A stretch of 64,000 bases of DNA from Bacillus sp. CH140a_4T (GTDB taxonomy: Bacteria > Bacillota > Bacilli > Bacillales > Bacillaceae_G). The first letter of the stretch is position 1. Each line of letters starts with the position of its first letter. The notes beneath the pieces are model-generated. The model had not been told where the DNA came from. It made no database searches and saw nothing but the letters and a program-made list of their open reading frames with translations. Where the stretch lies: assembly GCF_008923725.1 (NCBI RefSeq), contig NZ_WBPF01000016.1, forward strand, positions 310,001 through 374,000, in the 5' to 3' direction. Both the position numbers and the translations under genes were made by a program. This document shows, in pieces, positions 17,750 through 26,458 of this stretch.

Positions 17750-18874
17750 TTACTGATCAAACCAATTCCAAACCTCAATATCTCCAAGAGTCGCATAACG
17801 CACGTTCGGCGAGTTTTGTAATTTTAACAATTCTTTCGACGGGCCAGTAATGACAATGCCATATACTTTTACGCCGTTATCTTTTACATACTGGTAGCGC
17901 TTATCTAAGTTCAGATCTTTTTCACGAGTCCGAGTAGCTTCACTTACAGTTTTTTTATGTTCAGAAAGAATGTGCATCATTTCGATTACTTCATCTTCTT
18001 TTGTCTTCGGTCGTTTTGCTTCATTATCAGGGAGATTTATATGTTCTGGAAATCCAATCATATCTCCGCCATGTAGGATAAAATCGTTTTCATTTATTCT
18101 TTCTTGTCCTGTGTCTAAAGCGTACCATAAAGGAGTTGGCGGCATTTCTTGAGCTTCAAATGCGCTATATAGAATGGATTCGACTTCTTGTAAAGTGTAA
18201 GCTTTATCGAAAGATATCGCTACTTCTGCAACGGTCCCCTCATGTATCTTTCCAAGTGTATCCCAAACTTTTTTAGATGATTCTTTCAAAGAAGCTTCTT
18301 CCTTGATTTTTGGATGAACAAAGGAAAGTTTTTTTGAATAGGGTTTATTTTCCCAAGATGGATTTTTGGCAGTTACAGATGATAAGAAACTATGCGTTGT
18401 TACTGTGCCAATTGGAACTTCTTTTTTGCCGACAGTTTTAACTAAATTCATTTCATTTTCTGTACGAAAAAAGGGTTTTATTTTTGTACTGCCTCCAGTG
18501 GAACGACTATTTGGAATTGTTGCTTCTAGTGCGAGTGCTGGAATTTCATTTACTTCAGAAAAGTTTTTCATATTATTCGAATAGAAGTAAAAGGAAGATG
18601 AAAAATGACCAATAAAATAGATTGCTATACAAACGGCAAGGACAAAGCTAACGATTTGCCAACGCTGTTTCCATTTTATTTTCCAAAATGGGACTTTCAA
18701 ATTTTGTGGTGGTAATCTTTTCTTTATCGGTTCACTCTTCGAAAGCAACTCATCTAAGTAAGCTTCACACTCTTCACATGTCTCAATATGACTTTCTAAC
18801 TGCTCTTGTTCATCATGCGTGAGTGTTCCGTTTTCGTACTTCTCCCATAGTTTTTTAAACGCTGTACAACCCAT
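17750..18874 (-). CDS. Anti-sigma factor with zinc-finger domain
   Basis: A 374-residue single-pass membrane protein that should hold the ECF sigma factor encoded just upstream. A zf-HC2 domain is seen at about residues 1-45 (HIETCEECEAYL, the HxxxCxxC motif). One membrane segment lies near 85-105. The large outer part matches sigma-regulator N- and C-terminal domains. The ATG at 18874 has GGAG 8 bases upstream; a GTG at 18883 overlaps that ribosome site and is less likely. The sigma gene ends 5 bases upstream, so they are cotranscribed. What signal releases the sigma factor is unknown. Confidence 0.85.
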   Translation of the reverse strand: MGCTAFKKLWEKYENGTLTHDEQEQLESHIETCEECEAYLDELLSKSEPIKKRLPPQNLKVPFWKIKWKQRWQIVSFVLAVCIAIYFIGHFSSSFYFYSNNMKNFSEVNEIPALALEATIPNSRSTGGSTKIKPFFRTENEMNLVKTVGKKEVPIGTVTTHSFLSSVTAKNPSWENKPYSKKLSFVHPKIKEEASLKESSKKVWDTLGKIHEGTVAEVAISFDKAYTLQEVESILYSAFEAQEMPPTPLWYALDTGQERINENDFILHGGDMIGFPEHINLPDNEAKRPKTKEDEVIEMMHILSEHKKTVSEATRTREKDLNLDKRYQYVKDNGVKVYGIVITGPSKELLKLQNSPNVRYATLGDIEVWNWFDQ

Positions 18875-18879
18875 CCTGA

Positions 18880-19365
18880 TCACTCCTTTATGCTTTGCGT
18901 TTCTTTTCGTCCCCTGTGTAATTCAATTTTCACTTTCGCTAGTGAGAGACTAGTCATCTCTGCTATTTCCTTATACGAGAATCCGTAGTAATCTCGTAGT
19001 AGCAGGACATTTCGTCTTTCAAGGGGGAGAGAAGATAAACCGTCTAACCAACTAGCAATCTCATGTTTTACGAAATAAGAGTGCTCTGTACTTGGCACGT
19101 TTGGTAAATGGAATTCTTCAATTGTTGTTGTTTTATATCTTTTTTCTTTTCGATACCAATCGATAAAGGAGTTGTAGGCAATCGTAAATAACCACGGCCT
19201 AATTTCTTCTCCTTTATAATAGTCAATATGGACGAGCATTCGGTAAAATGTTTCTTGCATGAGATCTTCCGCATAGTGGGAATCTCCGGTTAGGGAGAGA
19301 AGATAGCGAAATAAATCTTGCATATGCTCGGAGTAAATTTCTTCTAATGATTGTTTGCGTTTCAC
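18880..19365 (-). CDS. ECF-type RNA polymerase sigma factor
   Basis: A 161-residue extracytoplasmic-function sigma factor. Region 2 (YSEHMQDLFRYLLSL ... AEDLMQETFYRML) covers about residues 10-75, and region 4 (LERRNVLLLRDYYGFSYKEI) about 110-155. Regions 1 and 3 are missing, as expected for the class. It is followed directly by its anti-sigma gene. A possible self-recognised promoter lies at 19391-19417. It is SigM/SigW-like in general form, but I cannot assign an orthologue. Confidence 0.88.
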   Translation of the reverse strand: MKRKQSLEEIYSEHMQDLFRYLLSLTGDSHYAEDLMQETFYRMLVHIDYYKGEEIRPWLFTIAYNSFIDWYRKEKRYKTTTIEEFHLPNVPSTEHSYFVKHEIASWLDGLSSLPLERRNVLLLRDYYGFSYKEIAEMTSLSLAKVKIELHRGRKETQSIKE

Positions 19366-19390
19366 TACATTTCCCTCCCTTCATACATAA

Positions 19391-19417
19391 CAACGAAATA
19401 CATATAAAAAAGTTACA
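19391..19417 (-). promoter_or_regulatory. Candidate ECF self-promoter
   Basis: On the minus strand TGTAAC (-35, 19417-19412), 16 bases, then CGTTG (-10, 19395-19391), close to the ECF pattern TGAAAC-N16-CGTC. It lies 26 bases upstream of the sigma factor start, as expected for autoregulation. Confidence 0.6.
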
Positions 19418-19502
19418 ATGTTTTATGGAATTATAGTAAAAAACGTCAAGAATTGGATAGGATTCTCTTTTATCATAATACATATAAGGCGGGTGAACAG
19501 AG

Positions 19503-20405
19503 ATGGAAAGCTATGAAACACAAATTCAAAGGTCAATTGATTATATTGAGGAAGATGTAATGGAAAAACAGACGCTGCGTAATTTAGCACGTATTGCAGG
19601 TTTTTCTGAGTCGCATTTTCATCGTGTATTTCAGGCATTAGTAGGTGATACAGTAATGGAGTATGTTCGAAAGAGGAGGTTAGCCCGGGCAGCTTATCAA
19701 CTTTCTCATACGGATGAAAAAGTTATTGATATCGCATTTGAGCATGGCTTTCAATCTCACGAAACGTTCACGAGGGCCTTTAAGAAATTATTTCAAATGA
19801 CACCGAGTGAATATCGAAAACAAGAAATTGAAACGCCGATGTATTACAGCGTAAATGTAAAGCAAAGAAAATTAAATCCGTATTTAGGAGGCATACAAAT
19901 GGAATATCGTATTGTAAATAAACCAGAATTTTTAATGGCAGGTTATGAACTGAAGACGACAAGTAAAGAAGGGAAGAACCATCAAGACATCCCAGCATTT
20001 TGGCAAGAATATTTACAAAAAGATCTTGGAACAACGATTCCGAATCGTAAAGATACGAGCCAATGGGTAGAGCTTGGATTATGTACTGATTTTAATTTAG
20101 AAACAGGCGACTTCACTTATATTATCGGAATGGAAGTTACAGGCTTTGAAAATGTACCAAACGAAGTTGCGAAGCGTACTTTCCCAGCAGCGACATATGC
20201 TGTATTTACAACGCCGAAAGTACCTCATGAAGAAATGGTATCGTCTATTCACCAAACGTGGAATGCTGTATTCTCAGAATGGTTCCCGCATTCAGGATAC
20301 GAACATTGCGGCGTTAATGAATTTGAACTATACGATGAGCGTTCCCATGCAGATAAGAGTGAGTTTGCTCAAATTGAACTTTGGATACCAGTGAAGAAGA
20401 AATAA
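19503..20405 (+). CDS. AraC-family regulator with GyrI-like domain
   Basis: A 300-residue protein. Two AraC HTH motifs lie at about residues 20-110 (TLRNLARIAGFSESHFHRVF and IDIAFEHGFQSHETFTRAFK). A GyrI-like/effector-binding domain covers about 140-300. This domain order is that of the Rob/SoxS-type and YobD-type multidrug-responsive regulators, in which the second domain binds small hydrophobic ligands. It stands alone on its strand, divergent from the ECF pair. The target genes are not evident. Confidence 0.87.
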   Translation: MESYETQIQRSIDYIEEDVMEKQTLRNLARIAGFSESHFHRVFQALVGDTVMEYVRKRRLARAAYQLSHTDEKVIDIAFEHGFQSHETFTRAFKKLFQMTPSEYRKQEIETPMYYSVNVKQRKLNPYLGGIQMEYRIVNKPEFLMAGYELKTTSKEGKNHQDIPAFWQEYLQKDLGTTIPNRKDTSQWVELGLCTDFNLETGDFTYIIGMEVTGFENVPNEVAKRTFPAATYAVFTTPKVPHEEMVSSIHQTWNAVFSEWFPHSGYEHCGVNEFELYDERSHADKSEFAQIELWIPVKKK

Positions 20406-20413
20406 TAGAAAGA

Positions 20414-20443
20414 AAAGCGAGCCACTGAGTGGTTCGCTTTTTT
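20414..20443 (+). terminator. Terminator after the AraC-type gene
   Basis: AAAGCGAGCCAC and GTGGTTCGCTTT pair around TGA and are followed by a T run. Confidence 0.85.
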
Positions 20444-20469
20444 CATATAGGTTGCGATATTTGACGATT

Positions 20470-20583
20470 TTTGTCGGTAAGTCGATATATCTTGATTTGC
20501 GCCGATATATTTGAAAAATCGCTGATATAATTCGAGTTGCGCCGATATATTCAGAAAATCGCCGATATAATTTCATGTACCAC
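20470..20583 (+). repeat. GATATA iteron repeat, copy 2 (longest)
   Basis: The leader TTTTTGTCGGTAAGTC is followed by five GATATA units starting at 20484, 20504, 20524, 20544 and 20564, an exact 20-bp period. Units alternate between an A type ending in AAAATCGC and a B type ending in GTTGCGCC. The block ends at TTTCATGTACC. It lies between the convergent AraC-type and histidine kinase genes. Confidence 0.9.
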
Positions 20584-20597
20584 CGAACTCCTCCATA

Positions 20598-20625
20598 AGA
20601 AAAGACGCCACATAGCGCCTTTTCT
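20598..20625 (-). terminator. Terminator after the histidine kinase gene
   Basis: On the minus strand AAAAGGCGC and GCGTCTTTT pair (one G-U) around a six-base loop, followed by TTATGG rather than a long T run. Confidence 0.7.
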
Positions 20626-22366
20626 ACGAGTGAAACGGGAACACAAGTGTAATCGTTGTTCCTTTTCCGAGTTCGCTATCAATAGAAATTGTTCCATTAT
20701 GAGCATGAACGAGCTGTTTCGTAATGGCGAGGCCAAGTCCAGTTCCGATGTTGCTTTCTTCTGTATTGGTTCCTCTGTAATATCGCTCAAAGAGAAGTTC
20801 TTTCGTTTTATCATCCATTCCTTTTCCGTTATCTGAAATAGAGAGTGTAAATGAATTTTCATTTTGTGAAAGTTTTACGATGACGTTTGTCGTTTCATTA
20901 TTATGTTTTACAGCGTTTACGAGTAAGTTTCCGATAATACGCTGGAACCATTTTTCTTCAATAAAATATTGAATTTTGTTTGAGCTCGGTACGAATTCAA
21001 TATTTTGATTTTGAAGTGTCGGATTATTAATGAATTGTAATAATACTTTTTGGACGAATTGATTCATTTCAATATTTACATGTTGCGCAGGAAGACTGTT
21101 GTTTTTTAATTGATACGTTAAGCTTAAGTCATCAATTAATGCCGTCATATATTGAGATTTCTCTTTCATAACGCTGCCGAATTGTTGAATGTCACGATCG
21201 GTCCAGTTGTACTGCTGTGATTCTAGTAATAATGCGTAGCCATATATAGAGCTAAGTGGTGTTTTTAAATCATGTGTGAGTCCAGTAATCCATTCCTCAC
21301 GTGTTTGTTGCAGTACTTGCCTCATTGCATCATTTTTTTTGAGTGTAATAGAAAGATGCTCTAGTGAATTTGTAACATCACTAAATAAACGGAATGACCA
21401 TTTTTCTTTACCAGATCGCCGGAACCTGACAGGCTTTCCTTTTTTACTAACAGGCTCTTCGTACTTTCCACCAGCTATATTTTTAAGCCAGCGCATCGCA
21501 TGTAATAACGGTTTTCCGAATTTATTACCGTACCAAATAGAAAGAATAACTAAATAAACAAATACGATAAGAAGGATTAGTACGCATCCGATTAGAAACT
21601 TTTTAGTAAATACATCGTCTATTTCATCATCTGGGTAGTAGTACTCATTTTTGGCAGTTACGACAAGAAGATGATTGCTATTTGTGTCGTAAAAGCTAGA
21701 CGTGTTTTCTTTATGATTCCACGGTTCCTTTTCGCTAAGAGCAGCTTGTATGACAGAAAACGGTTTTTTCTTTCCATCTGGATAGGAGAATACTTCTTCG
21801 CCGCCACTATTAAAGATTTGAAGAGTAGCCTTTTCTTTAGAAAGTAACTGTTTTTCTTCTTCTGTTAATGTGAACGTATCTGTAGATACAGAAGGGTGCT
21901 CTTTCTGGATTGATTTCAGTAATACATTGCTTTTTAACGTACCGCCGTAAATAACAAGTACATTTTTTTCTTCTAATTCAATTTCCCAATATGTAAATGT
22001 ATAAGGGCTTTCTATGTGATTCTGTATATATGAGAATAAAGATACTTTCGTATAAGATTTTGGTACGTCACTTGGCGTATTAAAGTGATAGAGAACTTTT
22101 CCATTTTTCTCTACAACTTGCATCCAATCATTTTTTTCTTTAATTAAGTCTTTTACTTCAGCTTTTAACGAAATATCGCCATCTTCTGAAGAGAGATATG
22201 TTGAAATCATAAAATTATCAGCATCTGGAATGTTCGGTTCGTATGAAGTACTCGTAACAAGAAAAATTAAATACGTGAAAGCAGCTACTACAGCAATCAA
22301 GAGTGTAACCAAAACAAATACGTGTTGCATGATAAACTGGATAATGAGTCGTTTATTAAAGTTCAT
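20624..22366 (-). CDS. Two-component sensor histidine kinase
   Basis: A 580-residue membrane kinase. Two membrane segments at about residues 12-36 and 258-280 enclose a large outer sensor domain. A short HAMP-like linker follows, then the phosphoacceptor helix TGLTHDLKTPLSSIYGY (H at about 367) and the ATPase domain with NLLVNAVKHNNET (N box), DNGKGMD (G1) and GTGLGLAIT (G2). It phosphorylates the response regulator encoded 9 bases upstream. The signal and target genes are not known; no ABC transporter of the Bce type is adjacent. Confidence 0.92.
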   Translation of the reverse strand: MNFNKRLIIQFIMQHVFVLVTLLIAVVAAFTYLIFLVTSTSYEPNIPDADNFMISTYLSSEDGDISLKAEVKDLIKEKNDWMQVVEKNGKVLYHFNTPSDVPKSYTKVSLFSYIQNHIESPYTFTYWEIELEEKNVLVIYGGTLKSNVLLKSIQKEHPSVSTDTFTLTEEEKQLLSKEKATLQIFNSGGEEVFSYPDGKKKPFSVIQAALSEKEPWNHKENTSSFYDTNSNHLLVVTAKNEYYYPDDEIDDVFTKKFLIGCVLILLIVFVYLVILSIWYGNKFGKPLLHAMRWLKNIAGGKYEEPVSKKGKPVRFRRSGKEKWSFRLFSDVTNSLEHLSITLKKNDAMRQVLQQTREEWITGLTHDLKTPLSSIYGYALLLESQQYNWTDRDIQQFGSVMKEKSQYMTALIDDLSLTYQLKNNSLPAQHVNIEMNQFVQKVLLQFINNPTLQNQNIEFVPSSNKIQYFIEEKWFQRIIGNLLVNAVKHNNETTNVIVKLSQNENSFTLSISDNGKGMDDKTKELLFERYYRGTNTEESNIGTGLGLAITKQLVHAHNGTISIDSELGKGTTITLVFPFHS

Positions 22367-22375
22367 ATCGTCACC

Positions 22376-23080
22376 CTACTTTGTAATGAACTTATAGCCA
22401 AGTCCGCGTACAGTTTTTATATATTCTGGTTTACTTGGATCTTGTTCAATTTTTTCACGTAGTTTTCGAATGTGGACCATAACGGTATTATCATCGCCAT
22501 TATAGGCAGGTGCTCCCCAAACTTTTTCGTATATTTCTTCTTTCGAAAATACGTAGTTCGGATTCTCGCAAAAGAAGAGTAGTAGCTGAAACAGCTGGGC
22601 GGAACATTCGACAACATGTCCATTTACTGTAAGTTCTGCGGAATATCGATCAATTTCAAATCTACCAAATGAACTGGAGTGTGCTTTTTGTTCGTGTGGT
22701 ACGGCTTGTTTCATATGTCTACGGAGTTGTGCTTTCATACGAGCTACTACTTCAAGTGGATTAAATGGCTTCGTAATATAATCATCTGCACCTTGTGAAA
22801 ATCCAGATATTTTATCTAAATCAGATGTTTTAGCTGTGAGGAAGAAAATAGGACAATCTGTTTTTTTGCGAATGATGGGACAAATATCAAAACCAGACTG
22901 ACCAGGAAGCATGACATCTAAAATAATTAAATCGTAATCGTTTTGCTCGGTGAGAGATAAAGCTATTTCAGCGGATGTTGCAGTTGTAATATGAGAAAAA
23001 CCTTCTTTTTCAAGAATGGTAGTTAGTAATTGTAAAATTGCTGTTTCATCATCAACGAGCAAAATATTTGCTTCATACAT
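22376..23080 (-). CDS. OmpR-family response regulator
   Basis: A 234-residue regulator. The receiver domain has the acidic pair DD (about 10-11), the phosphoacceptor Asp in ILDVMLPGQSG (about 54) and Lys in ITKPFNP. The C-terminal winged helix (about 135-234) ends with TVRGLGYKF. It is the first gene of a two-gene unit with the histidine kinase. Confidence 0.93.
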   Translation of the reverse strand: MYEANILLVDDETAILQLLTTILEKEGFSHITTATSAEIALSLTEQNDYDLIILDVMLPGQSGFDICPIIRKKTDCPIFFLTAKTSDLDKISGFSQGADDYITKPFNPLEVVARMKAQLRRHMKQAVPHEQKAHSSSFGRFEIDRYSAELTVNGHVVECSAQLFQLLLFFCENPNYVFSKEEIYEKVWGAPAYNGDDNTVMVHIRKLREKIEQDPSKPEYIKTVRGLGYKFITK

Positions 23081-23220
23081 AAAAATCCCTCCTAATTTCC
23101 TCGAATATCATATCATCTTTCTGTAACTTATGGAATTTTTAAGGAAATTTTAAGGTTTTCTTTCTCAAAAAATTAAGAATCAAATGATATGATAAAAGTA
23201 ACATAGGGGAGGAGATGAGT

Positions 23221-24069
23221 GTGAATCCGTTTCAAACGATGCGAGCTAGATATTTTTTAATTATATTTGCACTATTAACTTTAGTTGCAAGAGCCAGTAA
23301 TGAATTGATAGAAAATACATTTCATATGCAAAATTCTACTTTTATAAATATTCTTATATTCTATATCCTTCCGATTACGTGGATTTTTTTTGAATATAGA
23401 AAACACCGTGTTTCCTTTTCGTTATTTATTAATAAAAATGAAACATTTAACCTGGTGCAAGTTTTATGCATTGCGATTATGTTATGCGTGTTTAGTTATG
23501 GGTATCTTATTTTGTACATGTATAGCTTTGCGTGGATTACACCGAAATTTATTATGAATGCGTTACGTGAACCGATTATAGATAGCACAGGGGGATATGT
23601 ATACCAAGTTATTATGGTTGTATTCATCGCACCAATTATTGGTGAATTTATTTTTCGGGGATTTTTACTGCAACGTTTTGCAGCAAAATGGGGAACGAGT
23701 ATAGCGATCATTGTAGTAGCGATGTTGTTTGCGTTGTTACACGTTGATTTCCTGGGTGCAGTTGTATTTAGCGTTGTACTATCAATCGTGTATATTCGTA
23801 CGAATAGTTTACTCATGCCAATTGCTATTCACATGTTAAACAATGCATTTGTAATCGGTGCTTCTTTTCTAATAAATAAAGAAGAGATAATGAGTTTTGC
23901 AGATTTCTCAAATTATACGACGTTCTTTCCAGGACTTATTATTTTTATGACGGGATTAAACTTAGTACTCATCTTTTTATTTGTTAACCGCAAATATTGG
24001 AATAAAGAAATGCCAGCTATATATGTAGAGCAGGAAAAGAGTTTTTCAGACGTAGTCGGGGATAAGTAA
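23221..24069 (+). CDS. CPBP-family intramembrane metalloprotease
   Basis: A 282-residue polytopic membrane protein. The Abi/CPBP motif appears as GEFIFRGFLLQRF at about residues 141-153, with ALLHVDFLG and a final MLNNAFV stretch. The first acidic residue of the usual EE pair is Gly here, but the ExxxR part is kept. GTG at 23221 is preferred because the GGGGAGG ribosome site is only 2-3 bases from the alternative ATG at 23215. It is first in a run of four closely spaced same-strand genes, all small or membrane-related. Confidence 0.8.
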   Translation: MNPFQTMRARYFLIIFALLTLVARASNELIENTFHMQNSTFINILIFYILPITWIFFEYRKHRVSFSLFINKNETFNLVQVLCIAIMLCVFSYGYLILYMYSFAWITPKFIMNALREPIIDSTGGYVYQVIMVVFIAPIIGEFIFRGFLLQRFAAKWGTSIAIIVVAMLFALLHVDFLGAVVFSVVLSIVYIRTNSLLMPIAIHMLNNAFVIGASFLINKEEIMSFADFSNYTTFFPGLIIFMTGLNLVLIFLFVNRKYWNKEMPAIYVEQEKSFSDVVGDK

Positions 24070-24070
24070 G

Positions 24071-24391
24071 ATGAAGAAAACGTTTGGAGAAATATTGAAA
24101 GACATTATAGAATCTACGTCACTTACAGATATGTGTGATAAAAGTGTTCGTCACTGGTTGCAACTTGTAGTAGATACGATTGTGTTTCCAGAGTATTACT
24201 TATTTTCTAGTACTCATTTAAAAGAAAATATTATTTGGTCTTATTGTAGAAGCAATGATGAAGCGTATCTTCAAAAAAATGAAGAGAAGTATATGTGGGT
24301 TCATAAAGTATTCGAGAAAGGAATGGGGGCTTTCCTTTTGTTTTATGGTATGCAAACTATCATTTACTTTATAGCTTTGAAACATCATTAA
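24071..24391 (+). CDS. Hypothetical protein with C-terminal membrane segment
   Basis: A 106-residue protein that starts one base after the CPBP gene stop. The first part is soluble and acidic, with a hydrophobic segment near residues 83-102. No family is recognised. Tight spacing points to translation coupled with the protease gene. Confidence 0.6.
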   Translation: MKKTFGEILKDIIESTSLTDMCDKSVRHWLQLVVDTIVFPEYYLFSSTHLKENIIWSYCRSNDEAYLQKNEEKYMWVHKVFEKGMGAFLLFYGMQTIIYFIALKHH

Positions 24392-24422
24392 TTCAAAATT
24401 TGAAAGGGATGTATAAAATTAT

Positions 24423-24722
24423 ATGAATGAAACAATATCATCAAATAAGTTTTTTTATTTGATTTTGCTTAGTATAGTACTGATCACGACAGTCAATGTT
24501 ATTCTTCGCTGGGAGGAAGCTTATTTCTTTATGTATTTAGCACTCCATTTGTTAGGAGTATTATGTATAAGCGGCGGAATAGTTGCTGAAAAAAAGAGTG
24601 AAGAAAGCATTAATTATATGTGTGTGACCGGTCTTATTTTACTTTTAGCTGTACAGGGTATTATGAAATATAGTTCTTTTTCTTTACAAGATTTTAGTTT
24701 ATTAATGGATGTACTTCCTTAA
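24423..24722 (+). CDS. Small membrane protein, unknown
   Basis: A 99-residue protein with three hydrophobic segments (about 10-27, 32-52 and 63-85). Not recognised. It lies in the same run as the upstream CPBP protease and the following frameshifted small membrane gene. Confidence 0.55.
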   Translation: MNETISSNKFFYLILLSIVLITTVNVILRWEEAYFFMYLALHLLGVLCISGGIVAEKKSEESINYMCVTGLILLLAVQGIMKYSSFSLQDFSLLMDVLP

Positions 24723-24733
24723 GGGGTGGCGTT

Positions 24734-24921
24734 ATGTTATCTAAGAAGCAAATAGGATACGTACTAGTTTTAATTGGTTTTTTACGATTATTGTAACGAC
24801 GTTATTTTTTCAAGAATATGAATATATCCGCTATATAAAAGGCGCTGGTTTCATATGCTGGGTTGTAAGTATATTTCTTATCCCAGAGTATGAACCGAAG
24901 AAAGTGTCTAAAGGTAGGTAA
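24734..24921 (+). pseudogene. Frameshifted small membrane protein gene
   Basis: ATG at 24734 follows GGGGTGG and encodes MLSKKQIGYVLVLIGF, then a stop occurs after LRLL. If one base is added in the run of six T at about 24778-24784, the frame continues as TIIVTTLFFQEYEYIRYIKG and on to the stop at 24919-24921, giving a protein of about 62 residues with two membrane segments. So this looks like a one-base deletion in a homopolymer. The intact protein would be the fourth member of the run. Confidence 0.6.
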
Positions 24922-24950
24922 AACTCTTCTTTTTGTAGAAGAGTTTTTTT
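24921..24950 (+). terminator. Terminator after the four-gene membrane cluster
   Basis: AACTCTTCT and AGAAGAGTT pair around TTTTGT and are followed by a T run. Confidence 0.87.
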
Positions 24951-25054
24951 GGTGAATAGAAGGCTTTCGAGCAATTCGCATAATAAGCTTGTTCTAATTT
25001 AGCATGTACGAACTTACAATAATAATAGACAGGCAGCATAGAGGAGGGAATAGC

Positions 25055-26323
25055 GTGAGGAAGGTTATTGGGTGGTCGCTTTTTTTGTACGTTGGGTTTG
25101 CGTTGCTTATATATTGGTATTTATTTGGATGGAATCATGAACTAATTCCGGACATGTATAAAGGAACGAGTGCAGATCCAGAAACGTTTATGAATGCAAA
25201 AGAGCTTACGCTAAGCCAAGATTATTCGCGCGTGAAAAATTTACTGTACTTTTTAGCGACGCCTCTTGAATGGATTATTTTATTATTTGTACTTGTGCTC
25301 GGTGTTTCAAGAAAGTTTGAGAGATGGTCGAAGGAAACGACGAAAATAAGTGTCCTGCAAGTTGCGATTTATTTCTTTTATTTATCGTTACTCACAACAG
25401 TTCTTGCACTACCGATGCAATGGATTAGCCGAAAAGTGTCCGTTGATTACGGCATTTCAACGCAAAGTACACAAAGCTGGATAAAAGATCACGTTATCGG
25501 TTTTTGGGAAAGTTATGCGACGATGTTAATTGTAGTTGCCGTTCTTCTATGGCTTATCCGTAAATTTCCGAAGAGATGGTGGCTAGCAGGGTGGGCGCTC
25601 TCTGTACCATTTACAATTTTTTTAACATTCATACAGCCTGTCGTTATTGATCCACTTTATAACGACTTTTCGACGCTGAAAAATAAAGAATTAGAAACTA
25701 AAATTTTAGCGATAGCAGAAAAAGCTGACATTCCAGCTAAACATGTATATGAAGTAAATATGTCGGAAAAAACGAATGCATTAAATGCATATGTAACAGG
25801 AATTGGCCCTAACGCTCGTATTGTAATGTGGGATACAACGCTTAAGCAATTAAAAGATAAAGAGATTTTATTTATAATGGCCCATGAGATGGGGCATTAT
25901 GTTATGAAACATATATATTGGGGCGTTGCGAGTTATATGTTGCTATCGTTTATAGGGATGTATCTCATTAGCCGTATTATAAATATGTGTATTCGAAAAT
26001 GGGGAGATACACTGCAAATTTCAAAAGTAGCATGTTTTTCGATTTTACCTTTATTTTTCTTAATTTCTTCTGTACTCTCTTTTGCATCACAGCCAGCAAC
26101 AAACTATGTTTCTCGTATAGAAGAACGAGCGGCAGATCAATATGCTTTAGACATGACGAAGGACGGAAAATCTGGTGTAAAAACGTTTCAATATTTATCA
26201 AAAACGAGTTTAAGTCAAGTAAATCCTCCTGCGTTAGTAAAGTTTTTCTTATACACACATCCACCAATTTTCGAAAGAATTCATACGTTTGAACAATATG
26301 AGAAACAAAGCAAAAAGAAGTAG
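25055..26323 (+). CDS. yhfN: M48-family membrane metallopeptidase, YhfN-like
   Basis: A 422-residue membrane protease of the Ste24/HtpX type. Several membrane segments lie in the first 220 residues. The zinc motif is HEMGH in FIMAHEMGHYVMKHIYWG (about residue 280), and the third ligand Glu is in RIEERAADQYALDM. The GTG at 25055 has GAGGAGGG 6 bases upstream; the longer frame to 25004 lacks a site. Position and length match B. subtilis YhfN. Likely role: membrane protein turnover (family knowledge). Confidence 0.87.
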   Translation: MRKVIGWSLFLYVGFALLIYWYLFGWNHELIPDMYKGTSADPETFMNAKELTLSQDYSRVKNLLYFLATPLEWIILLFVLVLGVSRKFERWSKETTKISVLQVAIYFFYLSLLTTVLALPMQWISRKVSVDYGISTQSTQSWIKDHVIGFWESYATMLIVVAVLLWLIRKFPKRWWLAGWALSVPFTIFLTFIQPVVIDPLYNDFSTLKNKELETKILAIAEKADIPAKHVYEVNMSEKTNALNAYVTGIGPNARIVMWDTTLKQLKDKEILFIMAHEMGHYVMKHIYWGVASYMLLSFIGMYLISRIINMCIRKWGDTLQISKVACFSILPLFFLISSVLSFASQPATNYVSRIEERAADQYALDMTKDGKSGVKTFQYLSKTSLSQVNPPALVKFFLYTHPPIFERIHTFEQYEKQSKKK

Positions 26324-26345
26324 CTATTATGCTACTTCTTTTTTA
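26315..26345 (+). terminator. Terminator after the M48 protease
   Basis: AAGAAGTAGC and GCTACTTCTT pair around TATTAT with a T run; the stem contains the stop codon. Confidence 0.87.
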
Positions 26346-26458
26346 TAGAGATATAAGTTTTATATTGGGAATATTTATCATTGCTTTTTATTGTGATTTT
26401 GTAAATAATAAGCTATAAAATTCTAAAAATCTATATATGAAGGAATAAAGGTGAAAAA

